Shown: positions 1 to 11,669 of the stretch, in pieces
Layout of the letters: every line of letters begins with the position of its first letter
How positions within the stretch are numbered: the first letter of the stretch is position 1
Assembly (NCBI GenBank): GCA_030549495.1
Contig: JAUIRK010000967.1
Span: forward strand, 186,001-250,000
Length of the DNA stretch: 64,000 nt
Direction: 5' to 3'
From: Nectonema munidae
Lineage: Eukaryota > Nematomorpha > Nectonematoida > Nectonematidae
Notes under the pieces: model-generated
Database searches by the model: none
What the model saw: the letters and a program-made list of their open reading frames with translations, nothing else
What the model was told of the DNA's origin: nothing
Made by a program: the position numbers and the translations under genes

Positions 1-689
1 TATTTAGGTTTCCAGCGTGGGTGTGTTTCTGTGTGTCAATAGCGTTTTGTCACTTTGGACGTATTAAGCTTTCCTGTGGTTGGGCCAATGTTTCCGTACA
101 AAATTCTCTTTGCCGATTTAACCCCCACTTCAGCTTGGCCGTTACTCAGTGGATAGTGTTTACCAATGATAATAATCTTTTGCAAATATCCCAAGTTTTA
201 AGAAGTTCATCATCAGTTAAATGGGGACACCATTACATTTTATTTTTATATTTTCCCTACGTTATTCCAACTTCTTTTTATTCACCAACAAAATTAAAGA
301 GAACTTTATGATGAAAATTAAATCATGATAGACATTAAAAATTATGAAGGATAATTATAATTGAATGGGAAACAATCATTGAAATAGTATTTAACTAATT
401 TATATAACTTTTTATAGACTTTATTTACCTAAAAAATCCAAAAAACAGATGAAAATATAGTTAAAATTGGTTTACAGTGCCTTTGTTCTTTTATAAAAAA
501 TTGACTTTTTGGCTTTATTTACTTTTGTTCTATCTGGATATAACATTACAAATGAATGTGTTAATAGAAACAATTTTCAAATAAAAAAGAAAAAGATTGG
601 AATAAAAAGTCTCTGCACATTGGATACAAGAGATTTAAATTATAAATAATAATAATGAACCGAAACTAAATAGGTAGTTTTTCATTCTT
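1..689. other. No gene recognised
   Basis: AT-rich sequence. A 96-codon open frame at 21-311 (+) has no recognisable motif, no convincing start context and no splice borders I can defend, so I do not call it a gene. Confidence 0.4.
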
Positions 690-1823
690 TTTTTGACGTT
701 TATAATGCAAACGCATTTCGTATATCAAGAGAAATAGCATTCCAATATTTAATAGATTGATTGAAGAAGTATTTTATGTATGTCGAAGTTTTGCAAGAAT
801 TGAAAGCGATATTGTGAGCATTTCTCATTATCATGAAAATTAAAATGTTCTTTTTTGTCTGAAATTGTAAAGAAAAGTAGCAAATTGCAGTTTATAAATT
901 TGTTGCAAAATAAGAATCTTTGATTTATTTTCCAGTAAAAACGATCAGATAATAGGAAAGATTTAATAACTTTCTGCTGTTTTAAATTCAGCTTGTTGAA
1001 ATTAATCAAGGATGATTTATCCCAGATAAGATTAGAATAAACAATTTTAGATTATAAATTTTATTTCACAACAAAAGGAATTTTTTTATATTTATTCAAT
1101 TGACCTAACGTAATACAGATTCCCGTGTCTATTGTTGTAGTGAGCATTAAAATTGATTTTAGAATCCAAGGTCACACCCGAATATTTGAAAGTATTAGAA
1201 AGTCTAAAGAAGATTCTCCACTTATAAATCTAGATCATGTGGCGAGAAAAAAATAAAAACTTTGATTTTTTTACATTTGTTGAGATTTTTTTGGCACGAC
1301 CATTTATATATAAATTGTTGAATGAGATAATATCAGATTCTAAATCTTTGGATTTAAACAAAATGACGCATAGAGACAAATTTTGAATTTGCCATTGTCA
1401 TACTAACTATACCATTCATAGAAACCAGAAACCAGATTCAGGACGAGATTTTTTAGCAAGTTCTACAACCTTCATCTAAAACCAGATATTTCCAGTTTTA
1501 TCAAAAGCCCTTGTGTAATCTAAAAAGATACAAAGAGATTTGAAAGCAGAGTCTCTTGAAAAATGAATATCTTTTGTATGCCACAGATCAACCGTTGAAG
1601 AACCTTTTTTGAATGCAAACTGTTTTGGGTGCAACAAATTAAAATGATTTAATAAAGATCTTGCATGAACAATTTTTTCGAATAATTTACCTTTAAGAAG
1701 AAATAAGCTAATTTGTTGGTCTGTAGTTTCTGGAGTTAGACTTGTCCCTTCCTTTAGCAACTGGAATAACTTTTCAAAAAACGCCATTGCATGGAAACAT
1801 GGCTGGGCCATAAGAACCTGCAT
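690..1823 (-). pseudogene. LINE reverse transcriptase remnant (3' part of ORF2)
   Basis: Minus-strand translation of 1476-1745 reads as the finger/palm start of a non-LTR reverse transcriptase: a degenerate ISL-x-KLFEKIV block, then HPKQFAFKKGSSTVD (usual form FGFRKGSST), then FLDYTRAFDK, which is motif A with its Asp. Past an in-frame stop the similarity continues in other frames: TFKYSGVTLDSKINFNAHY near 1180-1140 matches the FLGVxID block after the catalytic core, and the last part near 700 reads YWNAISLDIRNA, like the W-N-x-L-P-x-x-I-R end typical of Jockey/CR1-type LINEs. Several stops and frame changes break it. The endonuclease domain is missing. Family assignment below LINE is a guess. 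Seen: the motifs. Inferred: an old 5'-truncated insertion. Confidence 0.75.
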
Positions 1824-2479
1824 TTTAGGACTTTTTAAGGTTGAATAAAGTTGATAACAGTTGTAAGACTTTGTGTAATTCTTGGTTTTGATTAATAAAT
1901 TGTTTTGAGAATTATCGTGGCATCAATCACGTAATTAGTAGCTAAAGGGTGGTGTCAAGTTTTTGGAATAAAATGCAAACTAAACACCGATTTCATTTTT
2001 TAGACTTTGTTTGAGAGATTACTTTTTTTTGTTTGAGTAAGGTTACTTGCAATTTATATTATTATTTAATAACTGTAAGCTCTTGATCACTCTATCAGTT
2101 AACCTTCTCTTTTAACATTCATTTATCTTTAAGCTTGTTTGATGATTAAACAGTGCATATACTTTAATTAAGTTGTGATTGCTATTCCTCAACCAGTAGT
2201 ACCTATTAATTGGAAACTATGTGTTTGTCAAGTTGATTTGAATGAGCTTTTGCAATGTCAACGCCCATGTAAAACAGGAAGGATTTATAAAAAATGCAAC
2301 TAGATGAAACACAAACATGAATAATGAGGATTTAAAGAAAATGAAATATGTAGTAGAAAATCAGGCATTTAATACACTACTAGAACAAATAGATGTATTT
2401 TTTCAATAATTCATGGATAGAAATTCTCCAAGGGCTGTTTTTAATCGAATCTTTTTACACTTTAATTATAGCATTTATA

Positions 2480-3053
2480 AGATGAAAAGTTACCTGCATT
2501 CCCACAATAGACAGATTTATATGGTTCTCAGAACAGTATTGCAGACAGAATTTTTTGTTTTACATTAAGAAGTGGTATGACCCAATTTACGACATGTAGC
2601 GCATTGCTTAATTGGAAAAACTCACGAATATTGTGGCAGCTAAAATCTATAAAGAACACGTCACCTAAAGACACTCTAGATTCTAGAGAATAAGATCTTG
2701 CATTTTTTCTCATTAGTTAGAATTAGACGCGTAACTTCATTCTTATCAATAATAAGATCCATTACATCTTGATCACTCATATCCGAGTTAAGATTATTTA
2801 ATATAAATTTAGGATCAAAAAGAGGATTTTTTGAAATGTGTATAAATTTATTATCTTTAGCTTTCATTATAAATGCTTTATTAGCATTGATCTTTGACTC
2901 CATATCAGGAAAAGAAAAATTATAAGAATTATCATTATAAACCAATTTATTGATTTTAATTTTGGCTACTATACTTTCAGAAGCTATTTGATCATTTTCA
3001 TCTGGTTTCTCACATTTGACAAAGTGTCTTTGAGTATATTCAAAGACATCCAT
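2480..3053 (-). pseudogene. Gag-like / LINE ORF1 zinc-knuckle fossil
   Basis: A 125-codon minus-strand frame starting at 3053 is followed by a short stretch with CCHC zinc-knuckle spacing (C-x2-C-x4-H-x4-C) near 2590-2550. Such a layout is known from ORF1/Gag nucleic-acid-binding proteins of LINEs and LTR elements. It lies upstream of, and on the same strand as, the LINE reverse transcriptase remnant at 690-1823, so it could be ORF1 of the same element, but the part in between is too short for a full ORF2. It is a broken fossil with at least two breaks. LINE versus LTR origin is undecided. Confidence 0.45.
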
Positions 3054-3722
3054 TTAAAGAAAAAAATGGTAATTTAGAATAAAAACTCAAAAAACAAAGA
3101 TGGTAAAATATTAATATAAAAAAATTATGATTGAAAATATACAAATTTGACCTTATAAAGTAAAAGCATAAATAAACCAATTCAAAGGAAGAGAATTAGA
3201 AGAAAAATTTTCTAATGAAACTCGAAGACGCCATTTTTATTAATGAGTAACAGAGTCAAAATGATATGATACACGAGATTAAAATGTAGAAAAACAATAC
3301 AATCAGAAACAAAATGTAGTTTTCAATATACATTCATATCCCATTAAATGAATTTTTCGTATTTCTTCATGAAATGTGTATGAACACATAGACACACCCG
3401 CACATGTATCAAATCAACGGTGTCCTCTGAAACTTTGACCGGGTTGCGCCAAAGAATAAAAAAATAGTGTATGATATAAAAAACAAAATGAAACGAGATT
3501 ACGGATTATTCAAAAATTCGTATCCTTTATTCACCATAAAAATTATGTTAACAAATACTTATATATGGGCTGGGAAAAACATTTTAATGCCCAAGGGATC
3601 TATTTATCTCCCTCCTCTCAATGGCTTCCTATGTTAGATAGATATATTGTATATAATTATAGTGCTGTTCAAAATCTCCTTTCAAAAATTTTCTTTTTAA
3701 AAATCTTTTTATAATTTTCTAG

Positions 3723-4016
3723 GACACCACTAACGATAACAGCTACACGAATAGCGTGTGCAAAGTTTCTCCTTTTAACAAATCCACCACATCTAACGCG
3801 GATAGCTCTAGAAAACTCCGTCCTCCAAACGGACCAGAATCTTTACAGCGTCGACCCTTAAAACAGAACATAGCGAATGCTTCCAGATTTGGCTACTACA
3901 ACTCCACCGGCTCCAGCATTAATAATAACTCCTCCACCGCTACATCTCCCAAAAATTTTACAGAGCGTAAAACGCTAAGACCTTCTAAATTCCTATCACA
4001 ACATGAGCGCAACTAG
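3723..4016 (+). CDS. Terminal coding exon of an unrecognised Ser/Asn-rich protein
   Basis: A pyrimidine-rich tract ending in ttttctag at 3722 gives a good 3' splice site. From 3723 a single frame runs 97 codons to a TAG at 4014-4016. The peptide begins DTTNDNSYTNSV and ends SKFLSQHERN. It is rich in Ser, Asn, Thr, Lys and Arg, has no hydrophobic segment and no domain I know, so it is probably a disordered basic C-terminal tail. GC content and codon use are clearly richer than the surrounding DNA, which supports coding. No upstream exon was recognised in 1-3722, so the rest of the gene presumably lies left of the window. A poly(A) signal follows at 4766. Alternative: an isolated open stretch by chance; I think this is less likely given the splice site, composition and poly(A) signal. 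Confidence 0.6.
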   Translation, partial: DTTNDNSYTNSVCKVSPFNKSTTSNADSSRKLRPPNGPESLQRRPLKQNIANASRFGYYNSTGSSINNNSSTATSPKNFTERKTLRPSKFLSQHERN

Positions 4017-4790
4017 TTTTATTATTTCTATACATCTACATATATTAATGCATATTCGCATATGTGTAATCCATCCATAAATTTACTTCTTATACACGAT
4101 GGCGGTGGATCTGATACTGATCTCCTTGTTCCGCGCCATTTTATTTAATTTTGTTGATTTTATTAAAATATTTTTACATGCCAAAAATGATCACGACTCG
4201 CTCTCTTTCTGTAAACGGCATGTGTCTTTAGAAGAAGGGCTTTGCAAAGATTGCCACACTAAATCCAATCCCTAAATTATCCTGTTGCAATACCCAAATC
4301 ACTCCTTCATGCCAATAACTCGTTATCTTCAATGATGTTCACTATTTTAGTTATTTTTAGCTCTCTCATGGTTTCCATATTTTTTTACCTATCTAACTTT
4401 TCAACTATTTTTTATATTTTATATCAATTCACTGACACATCCTATACATGAGCTATTCATTTGAAACTGCAAAATCTCAAATTCTATATATTTTTATACT
4501 CAACCAATTACGTATAAAATTTTGGAATATTCATGCCTTTAATCTTAAATATACATATATTATATTATAATATATAAACGTGTGTGTGTATATATTTGTG
4601 GTATAGATTGGTCTATACCTATTTCCTACTTTGTAGTATTGATAGGTGGTCAACTGATCTGGAAGCAGTATATCATCATATGGAGCATTGAAATTTTTTC
4701 ACTTTCTAACATCCTTTCAAGTATTTGTAATGTGTGCCTTCACAAATTCAGATCATAACACCAACAATAAAGTTTTTTATTTTTTATCCA
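4017..4790 (+). other. Probable 3' UTR with poly(A) signal
   Basis: Non-coding AT-rich sequence after the stop at 4016. An AATAAA at 4766-4771 is the first canonical poly(A) signal downstream and would give a 3' UTR of about 0.75 kb. Confidence 0.4.
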
Positions 4791-4800
4791 TTCTATCTCT

Positions 4801-5029
4801 CGAGACCCAATACTTAAGTAATCCTTTTAAATAGAGTGTATACAGCGCATACGTAAATTTATAAGACTACTTTATATTTTTTTTTACAAAATTGATGAAA
4901 TTTAAAATTATACTCCCAGCGAAAATATTTTAATTACATAACGCATATACACTAGTTTAAAAAATCCAAAATTATTGGGGAGATGGGGCGAATAGGCTTT
5001 TCGCCCCCACCCACGTTTGTGCGCCCCTG
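4801..5029 (+). mobile_element. Truncated copy of the CAGGGGCGCAC hAT-type MITE family
   Basis: The sequence matches, in reverse complement, 15690-15850 of the intact element at 14762-15928 (shared blocks: tagagtgta, cagcgcatac, ttataagactactttat, cagcgaaaatattttaatta). It ends at 5029 with gtgcgcccctg, the terminal inverted repeat of that family. The other end is missing, so no target-site duplication can be tested. Confidence 0.7.
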
Positions 5030-5101
5030 ATGTCAATTAACATTGATATACGGTTTAATTTGTTTGTTTAGAATAGTGGACACTTTAAATATGCTTGGAA
5101 C

Positions 5102-5150
5102 TAGAGATGCACCGATAAGAACTTTAGTCGAATACCGATCAGTCGGTAAT
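5102..5150. mobile_element. Solo hAT-type terminus
   Basis: tagagatgcaccgata followed by repeated accgat/tcggta motifs is typical of hAT (Ac-like) element ends. No partner terminus was found nearby. Likely a relic. Confidence 0.35.
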
Positions 5151-5159
5151 TATTATTAA

Positions 5160-6088
5160 TTGGCAAATTATTTATTTTTGCCAGTTGGAACCTCGTGCGC
5201 TAGGGTTGCGTATAAATATCTTTAAAATTTTTGCTTAGAAATTTTTTTTAAATTTTAGAATTATTTTAATTAGTTTTTTGGAATTTGTTTTTAGAATTTT
5301 TAATAGGCTGATTCACACCTTTTTTAAATTTTACTTTTTTTCTTTTTCTTCAAATTTTATAAAATTTTTGGCTTATATTTTTTTAATTTATTTTACTTAT
5401 TTTGATTTTAGGCCATCTAAAATTATATTTTATATTTGTACAACTTTTCAAAATTTTTTTTTAAAATTAATTGATTTTTTTGACCTCTTAAAAAAACCAT
5501 TGATGTCATCGTCTTAAAAAATAATTTAAAAAATAATAATGTTGAGCTAAAAAAATTTAATGTGATGTCTTTTAATATCTTAATTAAACATATCATTCTT
5601 GGCGTAATCCCGCACAATATGAGAAATTTAAAGATGGCGCATAAATAGGAAATACAAAATAGGACTTATAAAAATATGTTGAAAATTTTAATGGTATTTG
5701 GCTTAAATGAAAAAAATGCTTCCAATACAAAAAGATCTCTTTTTATATCAAATTTAAGGAAGAATTAAAAATCGTATCAAGAACTGTTTCAAAATGTCAA
5801 GGGATTCATAAAAACATGGTAAGATGGAAAAAAAGACTTTGAAAATGTATGGAAATCATGTATGATTCACAATAGGGGCAGTCAAATCAAACAACGATTG
5901 GTTAACTTGTTTTTTTAAAATAACAACTTTTAACCTTTTGCAATGATTTGCTTTTATAATATCTTTTAAGAAAAAAAGCCTATCAGAAAAATTTATAGAG
6001 CTTCAACAAAAACTAAAAAATTTTACAGCATAACTTAAGTTTTTTGAAAACTAATTTAAACGTATCCACTACAGCATACATACTTTAT
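5160..6088. other. AT-rich spacer, nothing recognised
   Basis: Very T-rich around 5220-5480. The open frames here are low-complexity Phe/Ile/Lys runs and are not supported as genes. Confidence 0.5.
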
Positions 6089-6240
6089 GAGTGGCATGGC
6101 AGGTTGGTTGAGATGATGGACTCATCACGGAAGCCTCTGCGTTCGATTCCTCATCGACACCAATTTGTTCATAGTTTGACATAACCGTTACATCAGTCTC
6201 TTGTTAATGAAAACACACCCCGGTATCTTACCTTTTACTC
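6089..6240 (+). mobile_element. tRNA-derived SINE, family A
   Basis: An A-box-like tggcaggttgg lies at 6097-6107 and a B-box-like gttcgattcc at 6141-6150, the spacing of an RNA polymerase III internal promoter. A second copy in reverse orientation at 51441-51590 shares the head, the accaatttgttcatagttt middle part and the aatgaaaacacacc tail. That shows a dispersed SINE rather than a functional tRNA gene. Confidence 0.8.
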
Positions 6241-7480
6241 AAAATTGAAAAATTTGCTACATAATTAACATAAAAGTGAAAGGAAACAAAATAAACTAAT
6301 AAAGCAATATTCACTATTTTAAAATGAAACTGTCTGTTCTCAGAATAATTTGAATATAATAGGAGGCATAAAGAAGGAGAGTTTATTTGATATTTTAAAG
6401 TTTTTTAAGCATCAAAAGCCAACGTTAAAGTAGCTAAACCCTTATAGGGTGATTTGGTAACGGTTGTATTTTTTCATTTTGTAAGGAATCATAGTATACA
6501 AAAAACGGTAGTTTAATCATTTTTCATAAAATTATTTAAGTCTAAGAACACAAAATCATTAAAAAAACTATTTTAGCAAACATAACTCATAACAATCAAA
6601 GTATACGAGAACAAGAAAATCATTGCGTTTTTTGACTATTTCTGTCTACAAATAAAATTCTGACAGCTGTCATAAATAAATCAAACATTTTTAACAATTG
6701 AAACATTTTGTTTCGATATTATATTTTTATTATAATAATAATAATCAACAAATTTTCCGAAAAAAATGATTTAATTAATTATATACAGTGTTGCTTACAA
6801 ATTTTAACAATCGAACATTATAAAAATATCTTCTCAAATATTAAACAAATAGAGTATTTTTGCTTTTAAACTGAATAGCTAGTCAAAATATTCCTTCCCG
6901 AATAGCTATTGAAAAAATTAACGTTTTCAAATGAAACAAACGTACTGATAAAGATTAAGTGATCTTTGTTGAAAAATTTTTTTAACACGAGTCTGACAAT
7001 ATTCATTGATATAAAATTGTAACGATTTAAAACTATTTTTCTCTCATTTAAAAACAAACAAATGTTCATTTTTAAAAAATGTTTGGCGTATTGATGGAAC
7101 TAAATTTTTACCAAAAATCTGTGATTAATTTGAATAGCTGAACTTTGGTATCAGGATAAAAGGTTCTGAAAATATTGAACATATATTCCGCTAAAAACTA
7201 GTTTCTAATGAGATGAAATAAAATTATTTTTAATTTAACTCTAAAAGCGAGCTTGAGTGAAAGAAGAGAGATTGAATGAGAGAAGAGAGCTTGAGTGATT
7301 GAGTTTTAGCAGAGAAATAGAATCACTGTGACAGAAGAAGATGAAAAAAATTTGGTACATCATCAACATGTGTGACATTGTGATAAACATTGCTTACTTG
7401 TGTGCATATTGAAACAATGAATTATTATTATTATTATATAACTCTCACATCGTTTTTAAAATATTTTTGATAGGAATTTC
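6241..7480. other. AT-rich spacer, nothing recognised
   Basis: No splice-flanked exon, conserved motif or terminal inverted repeat recognised. A short imperfect tandem of gagagaagagagcttgagtga-like units occurs near 7250-7310. Confidence 0.45.
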
Positions 7481-7488
7481 AGAGCAGC

Positions 7489-7942
7489 TTGGCATGCTGT
7501 TTGACTCGAAAGTCTGCCTTCCCTCTTTTATTCTCTTATCTTACATTATCATGTATTCGAATGATCATTTTTTTTTTAATTTTTCTTCTCGGCCTTAATT
7601 CTAAAATGGCAGATGAAGGCAACTGTATCACGCTTTTAGCATCCGTTTATTGTTCTGCTTCTCCAATTTTCTTTTTTTGCTCGTCTCATATACCACAATT
7701 TAGTAAGGATGCCTAAAAGAATTCGTCAGCAAACCTGGATTTCTTTTATAAAACTAATGAAGCAAGATCGTCCCAGTCATCCAGCCAAATACTATCTAAT
7801 TTTTATGGTCAAAAGATACTCATATAAAAAAGATTACTATAAGAAACTAATCAACTGTTTGAAAAAACATTTTTACCCCATCTACTATCACTCCTTTCCT
7901 AAAGTAAGAAAAAAGAACCATGTGCTCCCTTTCACAGTTTAA
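7489..7942 (+). other. Two small overlapping open frames, coding status doubtful
   Basis: Frames of 75 codons (7489-7716, two hydrophobic stretches) and 77 codons (7709-7942, basic, Lys/Tyr-rich) follow each other on the plus strand, and an AATAAA occurs at 8103. Neither contains a recognisable motif. They may be untranslated exon or chance frames. Confidence 0.2.
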
Positions 7943-8217
7943 AAAATCCTTGTTTGCTGCCGATTTCATTCTATGATTACAACAACTCTTTTGCTTTGAA
8001 TATTGTGTTTCTGCTTGATACCATTTATTTATTTTTTACTCACAGTGTCCATACACTAACATGTTATATTCATTTTCGATTATATACATCATGTTTAATT
8101 AACAATAAATTGAATTGAATTGAATTACATCCTATAATGTTATCATCATACATGTTTTATAAACAATCAGCAACTCTTAAAATTATTAGGGGGCGGTCGC
8201 CCCCTCGAGTATATGTA

Positions 8218-8582
8218 GTCTCAATGAATAGAGTGTTGTTATTTGAAACCCAGAAAGATGAAGCAAAATCAGCACTTTGTGACCTTGCTGTCAGGATTTT
8301 GGGTTTAAATGCAAAGGCATCTACTGAAGATCCAGACACTATTTCAACCACAGACTCAGAGGGAATCTGCAACGAAGAGGATTTTGAAAAGTTACTGGAT
8401 CAACAAGGTCAAAGTTGCGTAAGCTAGAGGAAACAGCAAAAATCCACCTTAGCAAGTTTCAAGCTAGACTTCCATGCTGCATTAGAACAAATAGATAGAA
8501 AGTCAAAGTCGAATGTTCATGAAGCTATAAAGCAATACCCTGAGATAGCGAAGAAAATATTTTTATTTGCACATTTCAATTG
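8218..8582 (+). pseudogene. hAT transposase C-terminal remnant
   Basis: The plus-strand frame reads MNRVLLFETQKDEAKSALCD and an acidic EEDFEKLLDQQ segment, then after a stop and frame change DFHAALEQIDRKSKSNVHEA and KQYPEIAKKI. The last block resembles the start of the hAT dimerisation region (YPxIxxxA before the LPxTxxSVERxFS motif). The SVERxFS part itself is gone. A decayed hAT transposase end, without recognisable terminal repeats of its own. Confidence 0.45.
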
Positions 8583-8657
8583 AGTAGTCTATAAGTTCTT
8601 CAAATATGAATAAAGCCTTTTATCCTTGTTATTAACGCAATAATAGATTTCTACATA

Positions 8658-8754
8658 GGGGTCAAGGAGTCGGAGTTGGCATTCTCGGAGTCGGACCTTA
8701 TCCCTATTAGTGCTGGGGGGGGGGGCGTAAAACGCCCCCCTTCACTAAAAAATT
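8658..8754 (+). repeat. Left inverted arm of the 4.4 kb element
   Basis: Contains ggagtcggagttgg, ctattagtgctggg, a 12-G run and gcgtaaaacgcccccc, the last being itself a small hairpin. It matches the reverse complement of 12950-13061 with small gaps. Confidence 0.7.
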
Positions 8755-9120
8755 AATTGTAGAAAATTGGCTGAATCATATCCCTTCAAATTTTGTGACT
8801 TTTCCTAAAATCGCTAGCTGCATCTTTTGAAATCATTTTCATGGTAGTTGAATGACCCCTTCATGTCCAAAACTGTCAATCAAAATCAAAAATAAAAATT
8901 TTTCAGCAAAATTTTGACATTATGTGTACTTAACTTTATAACTTAGGATCTATATTATATAATACCCTAAAAATAATTATATATAGAGTTTGGAACGCAT
9001 AACACTTTATATATTTAATTTTTTCAATAATCATGGCTAATTTTTAGAAAATGTCAATCAAAATTTGATTGATCAAAAATATATCTAATAAAATAAACCT
9101 TCAAATTTTACATAAAATAT

Positions 9121-10640
9121 ATGTTTTTATACTAAATCGGTCATGCTGTTTTCATTTCTGGACTCATTTTTACATTTAGGATTTGAAAATACCTATAAGT
9201 GTTCATCAAATTTGCGGTTTACTTCTAAAATTTGTCTCCAAAAACATTCCTTTATATTTTACATAAAATATATGCGTTATACTAAATCGGCCATGCTGGT
9301 TTCATTTCTGGACTCATTTTTTACGTTTAGGATCTGGAAATACCTATAAGTGTTAATAAAATTTGCGGTTTACTTCTAAAAATTATCTCCAAAAACATTC
9401 ATTCAAATTTTACAATGAAATATATGTGTTATACTAAATCGGCCATGCTGGTTTCATTTCTGGACTCATTATTTACGTTTAGGATGTGAAAATACCTATA
9501 AGTGTTAATCAAATTTGCGGTTTACTTCTAAAAATTGTCTCCAAAAACATTCATTCAAATTTTACAATGAAATATATGTTTTATACCAAATCAACCATGC
9601 TGTTTTCATTTCTGAACTCATTTTTCACATTTAGAGGTTTTAAAATATCAGTCAAAATTTGCGGTTTACTTCTAAAAGCTATCTCCAAAAATATTCTCTC
9701 AATTTTACATGAAATATTTGTTTTTATACCAAATCGATCATGCTGTTTTCATTTTTGAACCCATTTTTTACATTTAGGATTTGAAAATACCTATAAGTAT
9801 AAATCAAATTTGCGGTTCACTTCTGAAAATTGTCTTCAAAAATATTCTCTTGAAATATATGTTTTTATACCAAATCAATCATGCTGTTTTCATTTCTGAA
9901 CTCATTTTTTACATTTAGGATGTGAAAATACCTATAAGTGTTAATCAAATTTGCGGTTTACATCTAAAAATTGTCTCCAAAAACATTCATTCAAATTTTA
10001 CAATTAAATATATTTTTTTATACCAAATCAACCATGCTAGTTTCATTTATGGACTCAATTTTAGCAGTGTGAATTTGAAAATACATATAAGTATCAATTA
10101 AATTTGCGTTTAGTTCTAAAATTTGTTTTTATAGCAAATAGATCATGATGATTTCATTTCTGAACACAGTTTTCGCATTTAGAGGTTTTACTGCTAGTGT
10201 CAATCAAATTTGCAGTTTATGTCTGAAAACTATATCCCAAAATATTCTCTCTAATTTTACATGAAATATATGTTTTTATACCAATTCGACCATGATAATT
10301 TTTATTTCTGAAATCATTTTTTGCATTTAGATGTTTTAAATGTCTGAAAGTGTCAATCAAATTTTCGATTTACGTCTAATGTCTACAGAAATATTTTTGA
10401 AATTTAATTAAAATATCTGTTTTTATGTCAAATGGAAGATGCTGGTTTCATTTTTGGACTCAGGTTTGGCATTTATGTTTTTAAAATATCTGAAAGCTTG
10501 AATCAGATTTGCGGTTTACTTCTAGATACTGTCTTCAAAAATATTTTCAAAAAAAAAATATCTGTTTTATACCAAATCGACTATGCTTATTTTATTTCTG
10601 TACTGGATTTAGGATAATACGGTTAAAAAATATCTCGAAG
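9121..10640 (+). repeat. Tandem array 1, about 151-bp units, 10-11 copies
   Basis: Units start near 9121, 9272, 9424, 9576, 9720, 9859, 10011, 10125, 10270, 10418 and 10562, each opening with a version of atgtttttataccaaatcg and carrying gtttcatttctggactcat and caaatttgcggtttacttct. The first four are 151-152 bp and close to one another. Later units diverge and one is shortened. Confidence 0.9.
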
Positions 10641-11669
10641 TGGCAATTGAATTAGTAATGTATGCCTGAAAATCAGTTCTGTAAAAAAATTTCAAAAAAT
10701 GGCTGCATATTAGGTATATAGTAAAAATATACTTTTTTTTTTGTATATTTTGGCTTATAATACTTTCTACAATCATCTTGAGTATGAAATATTTATTAAA
10801 AAAAAATAAAACGTATTATAAATTCTTTTGAAAATTTGTATGAGAAAAGGAACCAAGTTGAAAACTAATTGAAAAGAGAACATGTGATTAAAACATTAAA
10901 AAAAATATGTATCTTTACTAAATGGAAGATCTACCATGTTCTAATGAACTAGGAAGTGGTTTAATTATATACTTCAAAAAAGATTTTGACTGTGAAAAAG
11001 AAGTTCCTCTTTTACAAATGAAAAATATTTAAATTTATAGCTTATCATCTAGGATTACAGTTAACATTTAGCTAAGATGGGTAGGAAATCTGAAAATTTA
11101 GAATAGGTCAGATTTATCAAAAATGGCACAGATGTCAATATGTGAGAATTTAGTCACTATCAAGGTATTTTTAATTTAAATTGAATTTGTCCATCTTTTT
11201 CCTTTTGTGTCAAAGAAGTAATTTTTTAGATGAAGAACGTTGACAACTTTTTGTAATTGAACAATCAACATCACGAATGATTCATCAGAAAAAAACCTTA
11301 GAAATGAGATTGGTTTACAAATATTCAGGCCTGAGAGGAAAAAAGTAATTTTATCCTTATAAAAAAATTTTCGAACACACATTGAAGAATATAAATTTCT
11401 AATGAAAAAGAGCTACCAAGAAAGGATCATCATAGAATGAATACCAAAATTACATACTGTAAATTATAATATGACGTAGAGACTACGAGCCGATAACAAA
11501 TTTGTAGCCAAAAAGATGGAGATCCTATCGAGTTACATAAGTTACTGTAGAATGAAATATTTTGAGTGAATTAAACACCTAAAGTTGGTTTATTAAATAA
11601 ATTAAGAAAATAATTACGAGAGAAAACTGCAAGTAGAAGTTATTTTTATGTTTATATATTTGACATTGA

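Noticed and set aside
6097-6150. Possible functional tRNA gene
   Set aside because: Pol III boxes are present but no cloverleaf with matched acceptor stem was found, and the unit is dispersed with a non-tRNA body, so it is a SINE.
9143-10617. Several frames with recurring FSFLDSFFTFR-like peptides
   Set aside because: They are translations of the 151-bp tandem units; the frame is not kept between units.
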